Source: Porphyromonas gulae DSM 15663
GTDB taxonomy: Bacteria; Bacteroidota; Bacteroidia; Bacteroidales; Porphyromonadaceae
Length of the DNA stretch: 64,000 bases
Assembly: GCF_000378065.1 (NCBI RefSeq)
Contig: NZ_KB899147.1
Location: 1 to 64,000, forward strand
Direction: 5' to 3'
Part shown: positions 17,539 through 28,216 of the stretch, one piece after another
Position numbering within the stretch: position 1 is the first letter of the stretch
How the letters are laid out: every line of letters starts with the position of its first letter
Translations under genes and position numbers: made by a program
Notes under the pieces: model-generated
What the model saw: the letters and a program-made list of their open reading frames with translations, nothing else
Databases searched by the model: none
What the model was told of the DNA's origin: nothing

Positions 17539-18411
17539 TTAGACAGTCTCTTGTGCCGGTGCGGCAGCTTCTGTGGCGACAGCCGGCTCCACTTTCTTCT
17601 TCGGTGGGAAGTTCAGCTCGTGGATGGCATTCGTGGGACATACGTCCACACACTTGCGGCACATGCGGCACTTGGTGTGGTCTATGTACGAGAGGTTGTT
17701 CTCGATAGTGATAGCCTCGAACTGACATTGCTTCAAGCAGAGCGAGCAGCCGATACAAGCATTGCTACAAGCTTTCTTGGCGGCACCGCCTTTGTCCTTG
17801 TTCACGCAGCTGACAAAGATACGACGGCTCTTAGGCCCTTTCTTCCGGAGCTCGATGATCGATTTGGGACAGGCCTTGACACATGCACCACATGCCGTAC
17901 AAGCATCCTCCACCACTTCCGGCAGCAAGGTTGTCGGGTTGATGCGGATAGCATCGAATCCGCAGGCATCCACACAGTCGCCCAATCCCAGACAGCCGAA
18001 GCTACAGCCCGTGTCTCCGCTATATAGCGAAGCGGCTACTGCACAGCTGGAGGCTCCATCGTACAGGTTCGTACGCGGACGAGCATCGCAATTGCCATTG
18101 CAACGAACCACGGCAATCTTCGGATCCTGAGCAGCCGCAGCCATGCCGAGGATGTCGGCTATCTGCCCCATCACCGCTGCTCCCCCTACGGGGCAGAGCA
18201 GTCCTTCGAGGCTTTCGGCTTTGACGCAGGCATTGGCAAAACCGGAGCATCCGGGGAAGCCACATCCCCCACAGTTGGCTTGAGGGAGTACCTCTGCAAC
18301 CAGTCCGATGCGTGGATCTTCCTTGACCTCGAACTTCTTTGCGGCCAAAAACAAAACCAGTGCACCAATGGCACCGATTGTGGCCAAAACAATCACAGTA
18401 GTAAGTATCAT
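17539..18411 (-). CDS. rnfB: Rnf complex subunit B
   Basis: RnfB is the ferredoxin-side electron entry subunit. The 290-residue protein has one N-terminal membrane helix (residues 3-24), the Fe-S domain ANCGGCGFPGCSGFANAC (Cys47, Cys50, Cys55) with Cys73, and then a multi-cluster ferredoxin region: CSFGCLGLGDCVDACGF, CTACGACVKACP, CIGCSLCLKQCQ and CRMCRKCVDVCP. This makes it longer than the E. coli protein and like the poly-cluster RnfB of anaerobes. The C-terminus is an Ala/Glu/Val-rich tail. It starts 9 bp after the RseC-like gene. Confidence 0.96.
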   Translation of the reverse strand: MILTTVIVLATIGAIGALVLFLAAKKFEVKEDPRIGLVAEVLPQANCGGCGFPGCSGFANACVKAESLEGLLCPVGGAAVMGQIADILGMAAAAQDPKIAVVRCNGNCDARPRTNLYDGASSCAVAASLYSGDTGCSFGCLGLGDCVDACGFDAIRINPTTLLPEVVEDACTACGACVKACPKSIIELRKKGPKSRRIFVSCVNKDKGGAAKKACSNACIGCSLCLKQCQFEAITIENNLSYIDHTKCRMCRKCVDVCPTNAIHELNFPPKKKVEPAVATEAAAPAQETV

Positions 18412-18420
18412 ATTTGTTTG

Positions 18421-18843
18421 TTACTGATTATTTTTTCGAATAGTAAATACCAAACGTCGGCTCAGTTTGCCGTTGAATAACCGGAGGATCAGGTAGTACA
18501 CCCCCAAAGCCCCCAGTGAGATGAGCGTACTCATGCCCTCGTCAAGCCTCAGAATACTGATGGTCAGGACGAGCATAAGCAGCAACAAAATCAAAGGAAC
18601 AATGAAAGAGAGGACGACAGCAAGGCGTCCCATGGCACTGTGACCTTCCAGCAAAACCCGATCACCTTCGCGGATGTCAGGTGCGGGTCCCATTACGGTG
18701 ATATATCGATCTTTGCAGTCTGTAGAGGAGCAATAGCCGGCGGCATGACAACCGGCGCATGCGCTTTTCTGCTGCACACATACCGTTATCTTGTCGGCTT
18801 CCACTCGGCTGACAACTCCGCTATGACTGATAATCTCGCCCAT
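18421..18843 (-). CDS. SoxR-reducing system RseC family protein
   Basis: The 140-residue protein has an N-terminal cysteine-rich module (CVQQKSACAGCHAAGYCSSTDC) followed by a beta-rich segment and two membrane helices (about 71-97 and 101-121), the layout of the RseC/MucC family. In E. coli RseC works with the Rsx (Rnf-type) complex to reduce SoxR; in Bacteroidota the protein is regularly encoded directly upstream of rnfB and may be an accessory or assembly subunit. It is the first gene of the Rnf operon here. Confidence 0.9.
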   Translation of the reverse strand: MGEIISHSGVVSRVEADKITVCVQQKSACAGCHAAGYCSSTDCKDRYITVMGPAPDIREGDRVLLEGHSAMGRLAVVLSFIVPLILLLLMLVLTISILRLDEGMSTLISLGALGVYYLILRLFNGKLSRRLVFTIRKNNQ

Positions 18844-19194
18844 TTCAAATAGTTAGGCAAATGTGGTTGTCTTTTTGATTGATTGTCTAAGGCGAACAAC
18901 TCTAATGATGCGGCAAAAATACACAAATCTTGCTAACTCAGGTAATAAAGTAGCTCCAAAACACATTAATTCTCCCCAAAAATGGGGATTCCGTGCTCCC
19001 TTTTTGAGGAGTGTGAACGGGACCTTATCGGAAGTTATCGGCGGAGAAGAAACGGCACGAAGATCTCAGCCGAAACATCTAAGAATCAAATGGCTGCATG
19101 GGGATGTGAAATTTTGGCAATGAGCCCGAAACAATATGATCGCGAATGATCATTTCCCTTTCGGATCGTTCCGAACAATGTATATACGCCATGT
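18844..19194. other. Intergenic region upstream of the Rnf operon
   Basis: It holds the candidate Rnf promoter box at 18914-18921 and a short TCCCC-AAAAA-TGGGGA hairpin near 18972-18987. The part next to the TPR gene stop has only a weak hairpin (ATGATC and GATCAT). No coding frame is supported. Confidence 0.4.
18914..18921 (-). promoter_or_regulatory. Candidate -7 box (TATTTTTG) for the Rnf operon
   Basis: The minus strand reads TATTTTTG, 71 bp upstream of the first gene of the Rnf operon. It fits TAnnTTTG; no clear -33 box is seen. Confidence 0.45.
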
Positions 19195-20487
19195 TTATAG
19201 CGTTTCCTCGTCCTCCGAATTGTCGGCTTTCAGGAGGGATAGCCTGCTCCGAGCTTCTGCCAATCGGCGGAAGCCCTTGATGTCGTTTTTCGCTGTACTT
19301 GCTCTTTCCTTGTCGAGGACACGCCGGTACATGTGGATTGCACCGGTTCGGTTGCCGGTCTTTTCGAAGCATTGGGCGAGGAGCAGGCAGGCCTCGCTGT
19401 TGCCGCTATCGTATTCTATGGCATAGCGCAGATGGGATATGGCTGTTTCCGTTCGCCCTTGTTCATTGGCACATTGCCCCAGCATCGTATGTACATCGGT
19501 GAGTCTGTCCGTTTTCGGTTCGACCAGATCAAGAGCCTTCTGCAACCGCTTTTCCGCTTCCTCCCACAGCTTTTGGCGATAGGCACACATGCCCAAGTAG
19601 TATTTGGTCAGGTAGTTTTGTTCGTAGGCGGATTCGTCGGCTCGTCTGAAGCACTCTTCGGCTACGGTCCACCTATCGGCTTTGTAGTATGCCAAACCGC
19701 AATAGAAGAGATCCTTGAAAGAAGTGGGGAAATGGCCTCGACCGATGATCCGCTCATAGTCATGCAGGGCACTGTCCGCCTCCTGTAGCATCATCATGGA
19801 TTCGGCATGGGCCAGAAGCACGGCCGTATTCAGCGAGTCGGTTTGCAGATAGCGTGCTGTCACCCGTTCCTGTCGGCGCGTTTCTCCCACCTGTCCGTAC
19901 AGGGTAGACAGATCGATCAGGGTAAGGAAATCGGTAGAGTCCCGAAGCATCTGCTCTTCCAATAGTGCTATTGCTTGAGAAGGTTGTTGTCGTTTGTTGA
20001 GGGCTTTTGCCCTAAGGCGAATGACGGGAGGGAGCGAATCCTGTCGTAAGATACTGTCTGTGATGACCAATGCCGTGGAGTCCTGTCCGATGTAGACGAG
20101 CAGTTTGGCCAAGTCGTACCCCATGGGAATATCGGATGTGCGTTCATAGCCTTGATGCAGCATTTCGATCGCTGTGGCATAGTCCTGCATATCGATCTGC
20201 AACGCTGCCCCCAAACGATAAGCTAAAGCATCGAGAGGATCTATCCGTATGATCCTTTGGTAGACGGCAAAGGCTTCGGGATGCCGCCCCAGTTCGCTGA
20301 GAGCTTTGGCTCGGAGGTGTAGGACTTGCTCGTCTTCGAGACCGCAACTGTCTGCCCATGCCAGAGCCTCTGTGTAAGCCATACGATCAATCAGGGTCTG
20401 CATTCGGCCCAAATCATCTGTGGTCTGAGCCGTTGAGGATAGGATGGTCAGAGCAATGATAATGAGGTAGAGTAGAGGGCGTTTCAT
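19195..20487 (-). CDS. Exported TPR-repeat protein
   Basis: The 430-residue protein has a signal peptide (MKRPLLYLIIIALTILSSTAQ, no lipobox) and then tandem tetratricopeptide repeats over nearly all the mature chain, for example ALSELGRHPEAFAVYQRIIR, LGMCAYRQKLWEEAEKRLQKAL and LAQCFEKTGNRTGAIHMYRR. Such periplasmic TPR proteins usually act as protein-binding scaffolds. No catalytic domain is visible. It is monocistronic, with a repeat element upstream. Confidence 0.85.
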   Translation of the reverse strand: MKRPLLYLIIIALTILSSTAQTTDDLGRMQTLIDRMAYTEALAWADSCGLEDEQVLHLRAKALSELGRHPEAFAVYQRIIRIDPLDALAYRLGAALQIDMQDYATAIEMLHQGYERTSDIPMGYDLAKLLVYIGQDSTALVITDSILRQDSLPPVIRLRAKALNKRQQPSQAIALLEEQMLRDSTDFLTLIDLSTLYGQVGETRRQERVTARYLQTDSLNTAVLLAHAESMMMLQEADSALHDYERIIGRGHFPTSFKDLFYCGLAYYKADRWTVAEECFRRADESAYEQNYLTKYYLGMCAYRQKLWEEAEKRLQKALDLVEPKTDRLTDVHTMLGQCANEQGRTETAISHLRYAIEYDSGNSEACLLLAQCFEKTGNRTGAIHMYRRVLDKERASTAKNDIKGFRRLAEARSRLSLLKADNSEDEETL

Positions 20488-20507
20488 AGAGTTTATGTAT
20501 TTGAATA

Positions 20508-20515
20508 CAAAGATA
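20508..20515 (-). promoter_or_regulatory. Candidate -7 box (TATCTTTG) for the TPR gene
   Basis: The minus strand reads TATCTTTG, 21 bp upstream of the TPR gene ATG, fitting TAnnTTTG with a short leader. Confidence 0.5.
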
Positions 20516-20614
20516 TACGATATTTCCGTAGATTGGGGCTCTGAAAATGTTTCTTTCCTGAGTTGAGTCTTGCAACTGTTTCTTTTGTGCTGGAGTCCTC
20601 ATTCGTTCTCGTTC

Positions 20615-20767
20615 GAGAAAATAGCTGTTTGGTGTTCCGTAAAACGTGGCGCGGGAATTTTTTCGTTTTGGTTCGAGAAGTAAAAATTTTACGCGCCAAA
20701 GTGAGAAAATTCTCGTTCGTAAATTTTCGAAAACACGCACCACGATTGGCTCGATTCCGGTTCCGTT
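20615..20767 (+). repeat. Dispersed non-coding repeat, copy A
   Basis: The core starts AAAACGTGGCGCGGGAATTT at 20641 and continues with TTTCGTTTTGG, a GAGAAGTAAAAATTTTACGC segment, GCC and TTCGAAAACACGCACCACGA. It aligns over about 115 bp with copy C (minus strand) and, with more divergence, over about 150 bp with copy B; the 25 bp before AAAACGTGG are also shared with B. It consists of alternating A/T runs and GCGCG-type blocks. Confidence 0.75.
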
Positions 20768-20987
20768 TTTTTTTGATTACGGCTCTCCATCGGTTAGAAG
20801 AAATTCTTGTCTTTATAAGATAGATAATTGCTATCTTTAAGAGAGAAATAGAGCCTTAGGGATAAGGTTCTGAAAATGAAGGTTCATGCAGTCGGTGGAA
20901 TGACGGGAGGACTGTGGAACGAGCTTTTTGAGAGACGATGCCGAATGGCTTTTGGAAGTTGATTTATGTTGAACACAAAGAGGTTGA

Positions 20988-21572
<585 letters not shown>

Positions 21573-21665
21573 ACCTGTAGGTTCGTTTCCTTTCAACGGA
21601 TATCATCATTTGTAGATCTCCGTTGGGATAGAGTTTGTTTGTGAAATACTGAATCGGTCAGATGG

Positions 21666-21702
21666 GCTGTGTCATAATTCGCTTTTATGGCACAGCTTTT
21701 TT
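21666..21702 (+). terminator. Terminator after the GH108 gene
   Basis: An 11-bp stem (GCTGTGTCATA with TATGGCACAGC, one G-U type pair) is followed by six T residues. It ends exactly where the convergent chromate transporter gene stops. Confidence 0.75.
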
Positions 21703-22295
21703 CAGAAGCCGTATATCAGCAAACCGGCGAGACCGGCAAGCAGTATCGTGAGGATAGGATGGAGCCACTTCTTGACGGTGACGAGGAAGGAAAGCAGGAA
21801 CAGGAGGATGCTCCAAAGATCGGTGAAGTTCTCCTGTACGACTACCTGATCGAGGCTTGCCGAGCCGGTGGTAAACAAAGCAGAAATGAAATCCGGACGG
21901 AACGTGAGCAACAGTGCTGCAGCTGCGATCAAGCCAACAGAAGTAGGACGTACCATAGTAAAAGCGGCATCGACATAGGTGTTGCGTCTGAATCGTGCAA
22001 AAAAGGCCGAAATAATCAATACCAAAACGAAAGATGGCAGGCTGACGGCTACCGTAGCCAAGACGGATCCCCATACATTGCCTGTGACGGTATAGCCTAT
22101 GTATGTGGCACTATTGATGCCGATGGGGCCGGGTGTCATCTGGCTGACGGCAACAATGTCCGTGAACTCCTGTGCCGTGATCCAGCCGTAGCGGTTTACC
22201 ACTTCATCCTGAATCAGCGAGAGCATGGCATAGCCTCCACCGAAACCGAATAGCCCGATCTTGATATACACCCAGAAAAGTTGCAAATAAATCAT
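21702..22295 (-). CDS. Chromate transporter family protein, second half-size subunit
   Basis: The 197-residue protein is a short-chain CHR transporter with one CHR domain. It has the family start (LFWVYIKIGLFGFGGGYAMLSLIQDEVVNRYGWITAQEFTDIVAVSQMTPGPIGINSATYIGY) and about six membrane helices. CHR proteins export chromate in some bacteria, but the physiological anion in most anaerobes is unknown. Short-chain members work as heteromeric pairs with opposite topology, and the partner is immediately upstream (18 bp). Confidence 0.93.
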   Translation of the reverse strand: MIYLQLFWVYIKIGLFGFGGGYAMLSLIQDEVVNRYGWITAQEFTDIVAVSQMTPGPIGINSATYIGYTVTGNVWGSVLATVAVSLPSFVLVLIISAFFARFRRNTYVDAAFTMVRPTSVGLIAAAALLLTFRPDFISALFTTGSASLDQVVVQENFTDLWSILLFLLSFLVTVKKWLHPILTILLAGLAGLLIYGF

Positions 22296-22313
22296 CGGCT
22301 CGAAAGAGTTTGA

Positions 22314-22871
22314 TCAGGAATGCATATTCCGAATACGAAAGCGGATATAACGACTATAGAGGATACCCAAAGCTGCAGCAACGAGGATAATCCACACGGG
22401 AGATACTCCGGCATACCAGACAAGAATAGCAGCAAGGATCGGGATCCAGAGCGAAACGGCTTTCATCTTCATGGCTTTCCATGTAGAGATGGCCGGAGCT
22501 GCGATCATAGCGATGACAGCAGGACGCAATCCTCGGAAAATGGCCGCAACGATCTTGTTGTCCCTCATCTGTGCAAAGAACATGGCTACAGCCAGAATGA
22601 TCAGGAACGAGGGAAGAATAGTCCCCAAGGCACAAACGGCTGCTCCGGCATATCCTCTGAGGCGATAGCCTACGAAGATGGATATATTGACGGCAAAGAT
22701 TCCGGGCAGGGATTGTGCAACGGCAAAAAGATCCAGAAAATCCTCCTCCGATAACCAGTGGTGCTTATCCACTATATCGGCCTTGATCAGTGGCAGCATG
22801 GCATAACCTCCACCAAAGGTGAATCCGCCGATACGGAAAAAGGTGAGGAAGAGGGATAGATATGGATTCAC
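22314..22871 (-). CDS. Chromate transporter family protein, first half-size subunit
   Basis: The 185-residue protein carries the same CHR motifs as its neighbour (FFRIGGFTFGGGYAMLPLIKADIV, VAQSLPGIFAVNISIFVGYRLRG). The only suitable start is the GTG at 22871; no in-frame ATG precedes the conserved N-terminal motif. It is the first gene of a two-gene operon. The two proteins are too divergent to be a recent duplication. Confidence 0.92.
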   Translation of the reverse strand: MNPYLSLFLTFFRIGGFTFGGGYAMLPLIKADIVDKHHWLSEEDFLDLFAVAQSLPGIFAVNISIFVGYRLRGYAGAAVCALGTILPSFLIILAVAMFFAQMRDNKIVAAIFRGLRPAVIAMIAAPAISTWKAMKMKAVSLWIPILAAILVWYAGVSPVWIILVAAALGILYSRYIRFRIRNMHS

Positions 22872-23002
22872 GACAGAAAAGAGACAGCTTGATAAAACGG
22901 ACAGTCTACGGGGTTACGTTCGATTACGAGTATAGGTCGCAATATATGTGCAGTCCGAACACTCTTGGTCTAAGCCTTTAGCACATTACCTACTTCTTCA
23001 AA

Positions 23003-23043
23003 CAAAAAGGGGATATGCCAAAGTTTGTTTTTGACACATCCCC
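23003..23043 (-). terminator. Terminator after porN
   Basis: A 14-bp stem with two mismatches (GGGGATATGCCAAA with TTTGACACATCCCC) is followed on the minus strand by TTTTTGTTTG. It lies just after the porN stop and should end the type IX secretion transcript. Confidence 0.7.
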
Positions 23044-23060
23044 GAATAATTGTTCCTGTA

Positions 23061-24152
23061 TTACTTGCGGCGGCGAACCGAGCGGGTCGCAGCTTTATTT
23101 TTAGAAGCTTTGGCAGCTTTCTGCTTTTTGGGCTCGACGGCCTCTGTATTATCAGCTGCTCCCTCGCTTTGTCCGCGTGTTCGGCTGGTGATGTTTTTGC
23201 CGCGGGTCTTTTCCCGTTTCTTTCCCTTGGTTTTCTTTGTCTCCGCCTGCTTCATCCATGTGGTATCCTGTGTCACATAGAGTCCATCGCGGAAGCCTTG
23301 CAATTCCTTGTCGATGCGTTTGCTCTCCATCTTCATGGAGTCTGGCGTAGGACAGTATTCGGCCAAAGCTCGGTTGTGCAGATTTTCTGTCTTAACGATG
23401 TCGCCTTTGTAGAGATTGAGACGGAAGAAATCGTCTATCGTCGAATTGCGCGTATTGTTCAGACTGCTAAGCATCACTCGTTCACGAGCGATATAGGGGC
23501 GGATATTTTCGTAAGGAATCCAGAACAAAGGCTGATTGCGTACTTCGCCGAATTCGTCCTGGCCGGTCATGATCGGGCAAATGGCCTGAATCTTAATGTC
23601 CACATCGCTATTGGTCGGAGTGAAGTACCATTCCTCCTTTACGTAGTAGGCTTTGACTTCTGCCGAGGGAATGTCGCTATCAGCCACCTTGAATAGCTCC
23701 GCATTCTTGTTCGTACTCGGCTGGTAATAGATGCCAAACCTGTCCATAAACTCTTGGAACTTGATCTTGTACCGGTCTGTGAAGGCTTCGAATCCATCCA
23801 GATATTCATACACATCGAGGCTGTTGGAATTGATGAGTCCGAATATCGTGCTGAAGAGATTCTTGCTATCACCAATAGGACGGGGTGGGTAATAGAGTAC
23901 CGCATTGGACTCTTCCATCAGGTCTACGCGTCGGTACACGACTCGTCTCCAAGGGGCATTGTCGGTCTTCTGTGTCAGACGTCTGTTGAATTCCTGAGCA
24001 CGATTGGATAGAGTAGTGATCTGTTCCACCTCGGTGTTGCGCGGTGCTCGACCTACTTGCGGAGAGCGGTTGTTCGTATTTTCCTGTGCAACGGACGGGA
24101 TACTGACCGTCGCTGCAAGGATCGCTCCTATGACTGCTTTGAATACTTTCAT
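23061..24152 (-). CDS. porN: Type IX secretion component PorN
   Basis: PorN forms the periplasmic ring with PorK under the outer membrane in the type IX secretion system that exports gingipains. The 363-residue protein has a signal peptide (MKVFKAVIGAILAATVSIPSVAQ) and the GldN/PorN domain (RRVVYRRVDLMEESNAVLYYPPRPIGDSKNLFSTIFGL...). It ends in a basic Lys/Arg-rich tail of about 60 residues with repeated KK and RRK clusters. The ATG at 24152 is used; a GTG two codons upstream is the alternative. It follows porM by 8 bp. Confidence 0.96.
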   Translation of the reverse strand: MKVFKAVIGAILAATVSIPSVAQENTNNRSPQVGRAPRNTEVEQITTLSNRAQEFNRRLTQKTDNAPWRRVVYRRVDLMEESNAVLYYPPRPIGDSKNLFSTIFGLINSNSLDVYEYLDGFEAFTDRYKIKFQEFMDRFGIYYQPSTNKNAELFKVADSDIPSAEVKAYYVKEEWYFTPTNSDVDIKIQAICPIMTGQDEFGEVRNQPLFWIPYENIRPYIARERVMLSSLNNTRNSTIDDFFRLNLYKGDIVKTENLHNRALAEYCPTPDSMKMESKRIDKELQGFRDGLYVTQDTTWMKQAETKKTKGKKREKTRGKNITSRTRGQSEGAADNTEAVEPKKQKAAKASKNKAATRSVRRRK

Positions 24153-24160
24153 AAACACTA

Positions 24161-25714
<1,554 letters not shown>

Positions 25715-26644
25715 TTATAAGGGTGAGCTGCCGGATGATGAAGGATTAGAAGCACCAAAATTGCCGGGCATACCGGGTAGACCTACATTCGTTGTCAAGG
25801 CTTGGAGCAGGCGGGCATACACCTCGTTGAGTTGGGTCAGCTGGCGTGCCATACGCTCGTTTTCGTTGCGGAATGAAGAACTGTCGATGACACTATTGTC
25901 ATACATATCTCGGATATGAGCCAATCCGCGGTTGATACGATCGATGGTGTCGATCTGGGAGCTGATGCTCTTGAGCTGTATCTCGTATATGGTATTCAGG
26001 CCGGAGATGTTGCGGCTGAGGTTTTCCATCTGCTGGATATACGATTGCGAATTGAGGCGCAAGCCTTCCTGATCCGCTTGCATCTGCTCGTAGCTCTCCG
26101 TCATGGCGGCTGCAGTCCGGCCGATACGGGCAAGCTGTTCGCCTGCTTCAGCCAGTTTGTCTATGCCTTCGCTCAGACGTTGGATCTGCTCTTCCGGCAG
26201 TATTCCGGTCAGTTGGGACTGGAAAGGAGCGGCAGGCTTAGGCTGTTCTTGTGGTTGCGTACCCAAAGAGGCAGAGGCAAGGCGCACAGAAGATGGCCTT
26301 TCCGCGTATGCAGCTGCTTCTTTGGCCTTTTCGCGAAGATACTCCCGACGCTGCTCCATCTCCCGACGGTCCATCGGATTCTTCGAGTCCAGTTCAGGGA
26401 AGACTTCTTCCCAGCGGTATTCCATTGCGGGTTTTTCGAATCCGGAGATAAAAAACACCAAGAATTCTGTGATCATCCCCACGAAAAGCATCTCATTGCC
26501 CATCGGCAAATGGAGCAACTTGAAGAGAGCACCCAAAATCACCACAGCGGCTCCCCAACTATAAACGATATTGAGAAGTCGGCGTCCTTTGTGACTGGCC
26601 AAATACATCTCAAGGATGTTCTTGTATCTTCTATAATGACCCAT
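25715..26644 (-). CDS. porL: Type IX secretion component PorL
   Basis: PorL is the inner-membrane motor subunit. Starting at MGHYRRYKNILEMYLASHKG gives 309 residues, the family length; the 37 residues upstream in the open frame are not PorL-like and overlap the porK region. Two membrane helices (about 24-40 and 45-65) include the conserved glutamate of FVGMITEFLVFFISGFEKPAMEYRWEEVFPELD, the presumed proton-path residue. The rest is a cytoplasmic coiled-coil domain (ERPSSVRLA... onward, QEGLRLNSQSYIQQMENLSRNISGLNTIYEIQLKSI). It lies 40 bp downstream of porK. Confidence 0.96.
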   Translation of the reverse strand: MGHYRRYKNILEMYLASHKGRRLLNIVYSWGAAVVILGALFKLLHLPMGNEMLFVGMITEFLVFFISGFEKPAMEYRWEEVFPELDSKNPMDRREMEQRREYLREKAKEAAAYAERPSSVRLASASLGTQPQEQPKPAAPFQSQLTGILPEEQIQRLSEGIDKLAEAGEQLARIGRTAAAMTESYEQMQADQEGLRLNSQSYIQQMENLSRNISGLNTIYEIQLKSISSQIDTIDRINRGLAHIRDMYDNSVIDSSSFRNENERMARQLTQLNEVYARLLQALTTNVGLPGMPGNFGASNPSSSGSSPL

Positions 26645-26684
26645 AATACTTGTTTTTCTTGTTTTGAATATAGATTGGCGATAC

Positions 26685-28160
26685 TTATTTCTTTTTGCTG
26701 CGACGCGAACTCTTAGGAGCCTTGCCGGAAGAGAAGGCGATGGAAGTACGTACACAACGGAATCCGATATAGGAACGACCTACGTTCTGGTATTCATGGC
26801 TACGGGTAGCCGAGCGGATGAAGCGAGCCACATCTTTCCACGAACCACCGCGTACTACCTTTTGCTTCAGGATGTACGGATCCGTCAGTGCAGCTTTGTA
26901 TTCCAGTTCTGGATTCAGATCCGACATTTGTTTGAGTCCGGACTCCGAAAATGCCGTGCTGGTCCATTCGGCTACGTTGCCAGCCATATCGTACAAGCCG
27001 AAATCATTGGGCGAGAAACTGGATACGCGGGACGGTATCAAATGGCCGTCAGCCGTATAGTCGCCCTCTCCGGGCTTGAAGTTGCCCAAGAAACAACCCC
27101 GTCCTGTCCTCAAGTCTTCGGTACTCCATGGATATTTATTGTTGGAATTGCCCATTCGAGCAGCATATTCCCATTCGGCTTCAGTGGGCAGACGGAAGTC
27201 GTCCATGATCTGTCCCTCAGGCAGGCGAACACCTTTGCGGAAGAATTCCGACCGCCACGCACAGAACGCCTGCGCCTGTTCCCATGAAATACCCACTACG
27301 GGATAGTCATCGTAGCCCGGGTGATTGAAATACATTCTCGTATAGATCTCGGTACGAGCATTGGGGAAATCATTTACCCAGCATGTCTCATCGGGATAGA
27401 CCGGTACGATGTATGTATTGAGAAAATCGTATTCGCTGCTGAGCGGACGCGTGATGGTCTCGCTGATGATATTGCCGCTTTCGTCTATGAAAGCCGTGTC
27501 TTTCGATATCATCACTACGGCGTTGGGGTCTACCTTGATGTCCGTATTCAGATTGCGCTTTGCAGCCTTGAGCTGATGCTCGCGCAGAGCTGCCGAACGA
27601 TAGTCGTAGACTTCGTACCGGTAGACCATTTGATCCGGATTTAGCTTTCGCTCACGAGTGACGGGATTGGTATAGTAAACGCTGTTGATGGCGGCTATTT
27701 CTTCCTCGGTAGCTCGCTTTTCGGAAGGAATGGGTTTGCTCCAATCCAAATGAGGAGTTACGGGTTCGCCGAACTTATTCTCGGTAATCTTGTATTCTTC
27801 GTTGCCGCCGTATGCAGGATCGGCCAGACGTTCGCGGATGATAGAGTCCCGAACGTAGTAGACAAACTGCCGGTATTGGGCATTGGTGATCTCCGTCCGA
27901 TCCATCCAAAAAGCATCCACAGATATAGGGCGCGATTCGGCAGGTATGCCCCATAGGCTGTCTGCCTCTTTGTTTCCCAACACGATACTCCCTCGGGGAA
28001 CCTGTATCATCCCGAAAGGCGATGGCTCATTCCATGAAGATAGCTTGGCACCGGTCAGTTCACCGCCGACAGCCCGTTTGGAAGAGCCGCACGACGAAAT
28101 AGTGAAAACTCCAAACAGAAAAAAGCCTGCAAGAGCCAAAAACCTGTTCTTTCTACACAT
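26685..28160 (-). CDS. porK: Type IX secretion lipoprotein PorK
   Basis: PorK is the outer-membrane-anchored lipoprotein of the PorKN ring. The 491-residue protein has a lipobox ending at Cys24 (TISSCGSSKR) and a sulfatase-modifying-factor/FGE-like fold: PRGSIVLGNKE, FWMDRTEITNAQYRQFVYYVRDS, DYPVVGISWEQAQAFCAWRS, LPTEAEWEYAARMG, GLYDMAGNVAEWTSTAF and VVRGGSWKDVARFIRSATRS. The FGE catalytic cysteines are not needed in this family, where the fold is structural. It begins 56 bp after porP. Confidence 0.96.
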   Translation of the reverse strand: MCRKNRFLALAGFFLFGVFTISSCGSSKRAVGGELTGAKLSSWNEPSPFGMIQVPRGSIVLGNKEADSLWGIPAESRPISVDAFWMDRTEITNAQYRQFVYYVRDSIIRERLADPAYGGNEEYKITENKFGEPVTPHLDWSKPIPSEKRATEEEIAAINSVYYTNPVTRERKLNPDQMVYRYEVYDYRSAALREHQLKAAKRNLNTDIKVDPNAVVMISKDTAFIDESGNIISETITRPLSSEYDFLNTYIVPVYPDETCWVNDFPNARTEIYTRMYFNHPGYDDYPVVGISWEQAQAFCAWRSEFFRKGVRLPEGQIMDDFRLPTEAEWEYAARMGNSNNKYPWSTEDLRTGRGCFLGNFKPGEGDYTADGHLIPSRVSSFSPNDFGLYDMAGNVAEWTSTAFSESGLKQMSDLNPELEYKAALTDPYILKQKVVRGGSWKDVARFIRSATRSHEYQNVGRSYIGFRCVRTSIAFSSGKAPKSSRRSKKK

Positions 28161-28216
28161 ACATTATTTATATATCTGCTTCGCTGCTCTCCCCGAATCT
28201 TGCGCTAAGGCAGTTT

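Noticed and set aside
23780-23800. tRNA T-loop-like GCTTCGAATCC motif
   Set aside because: It lies in the porN coding sequence and has no matching acceptor, D or anticodon arms.
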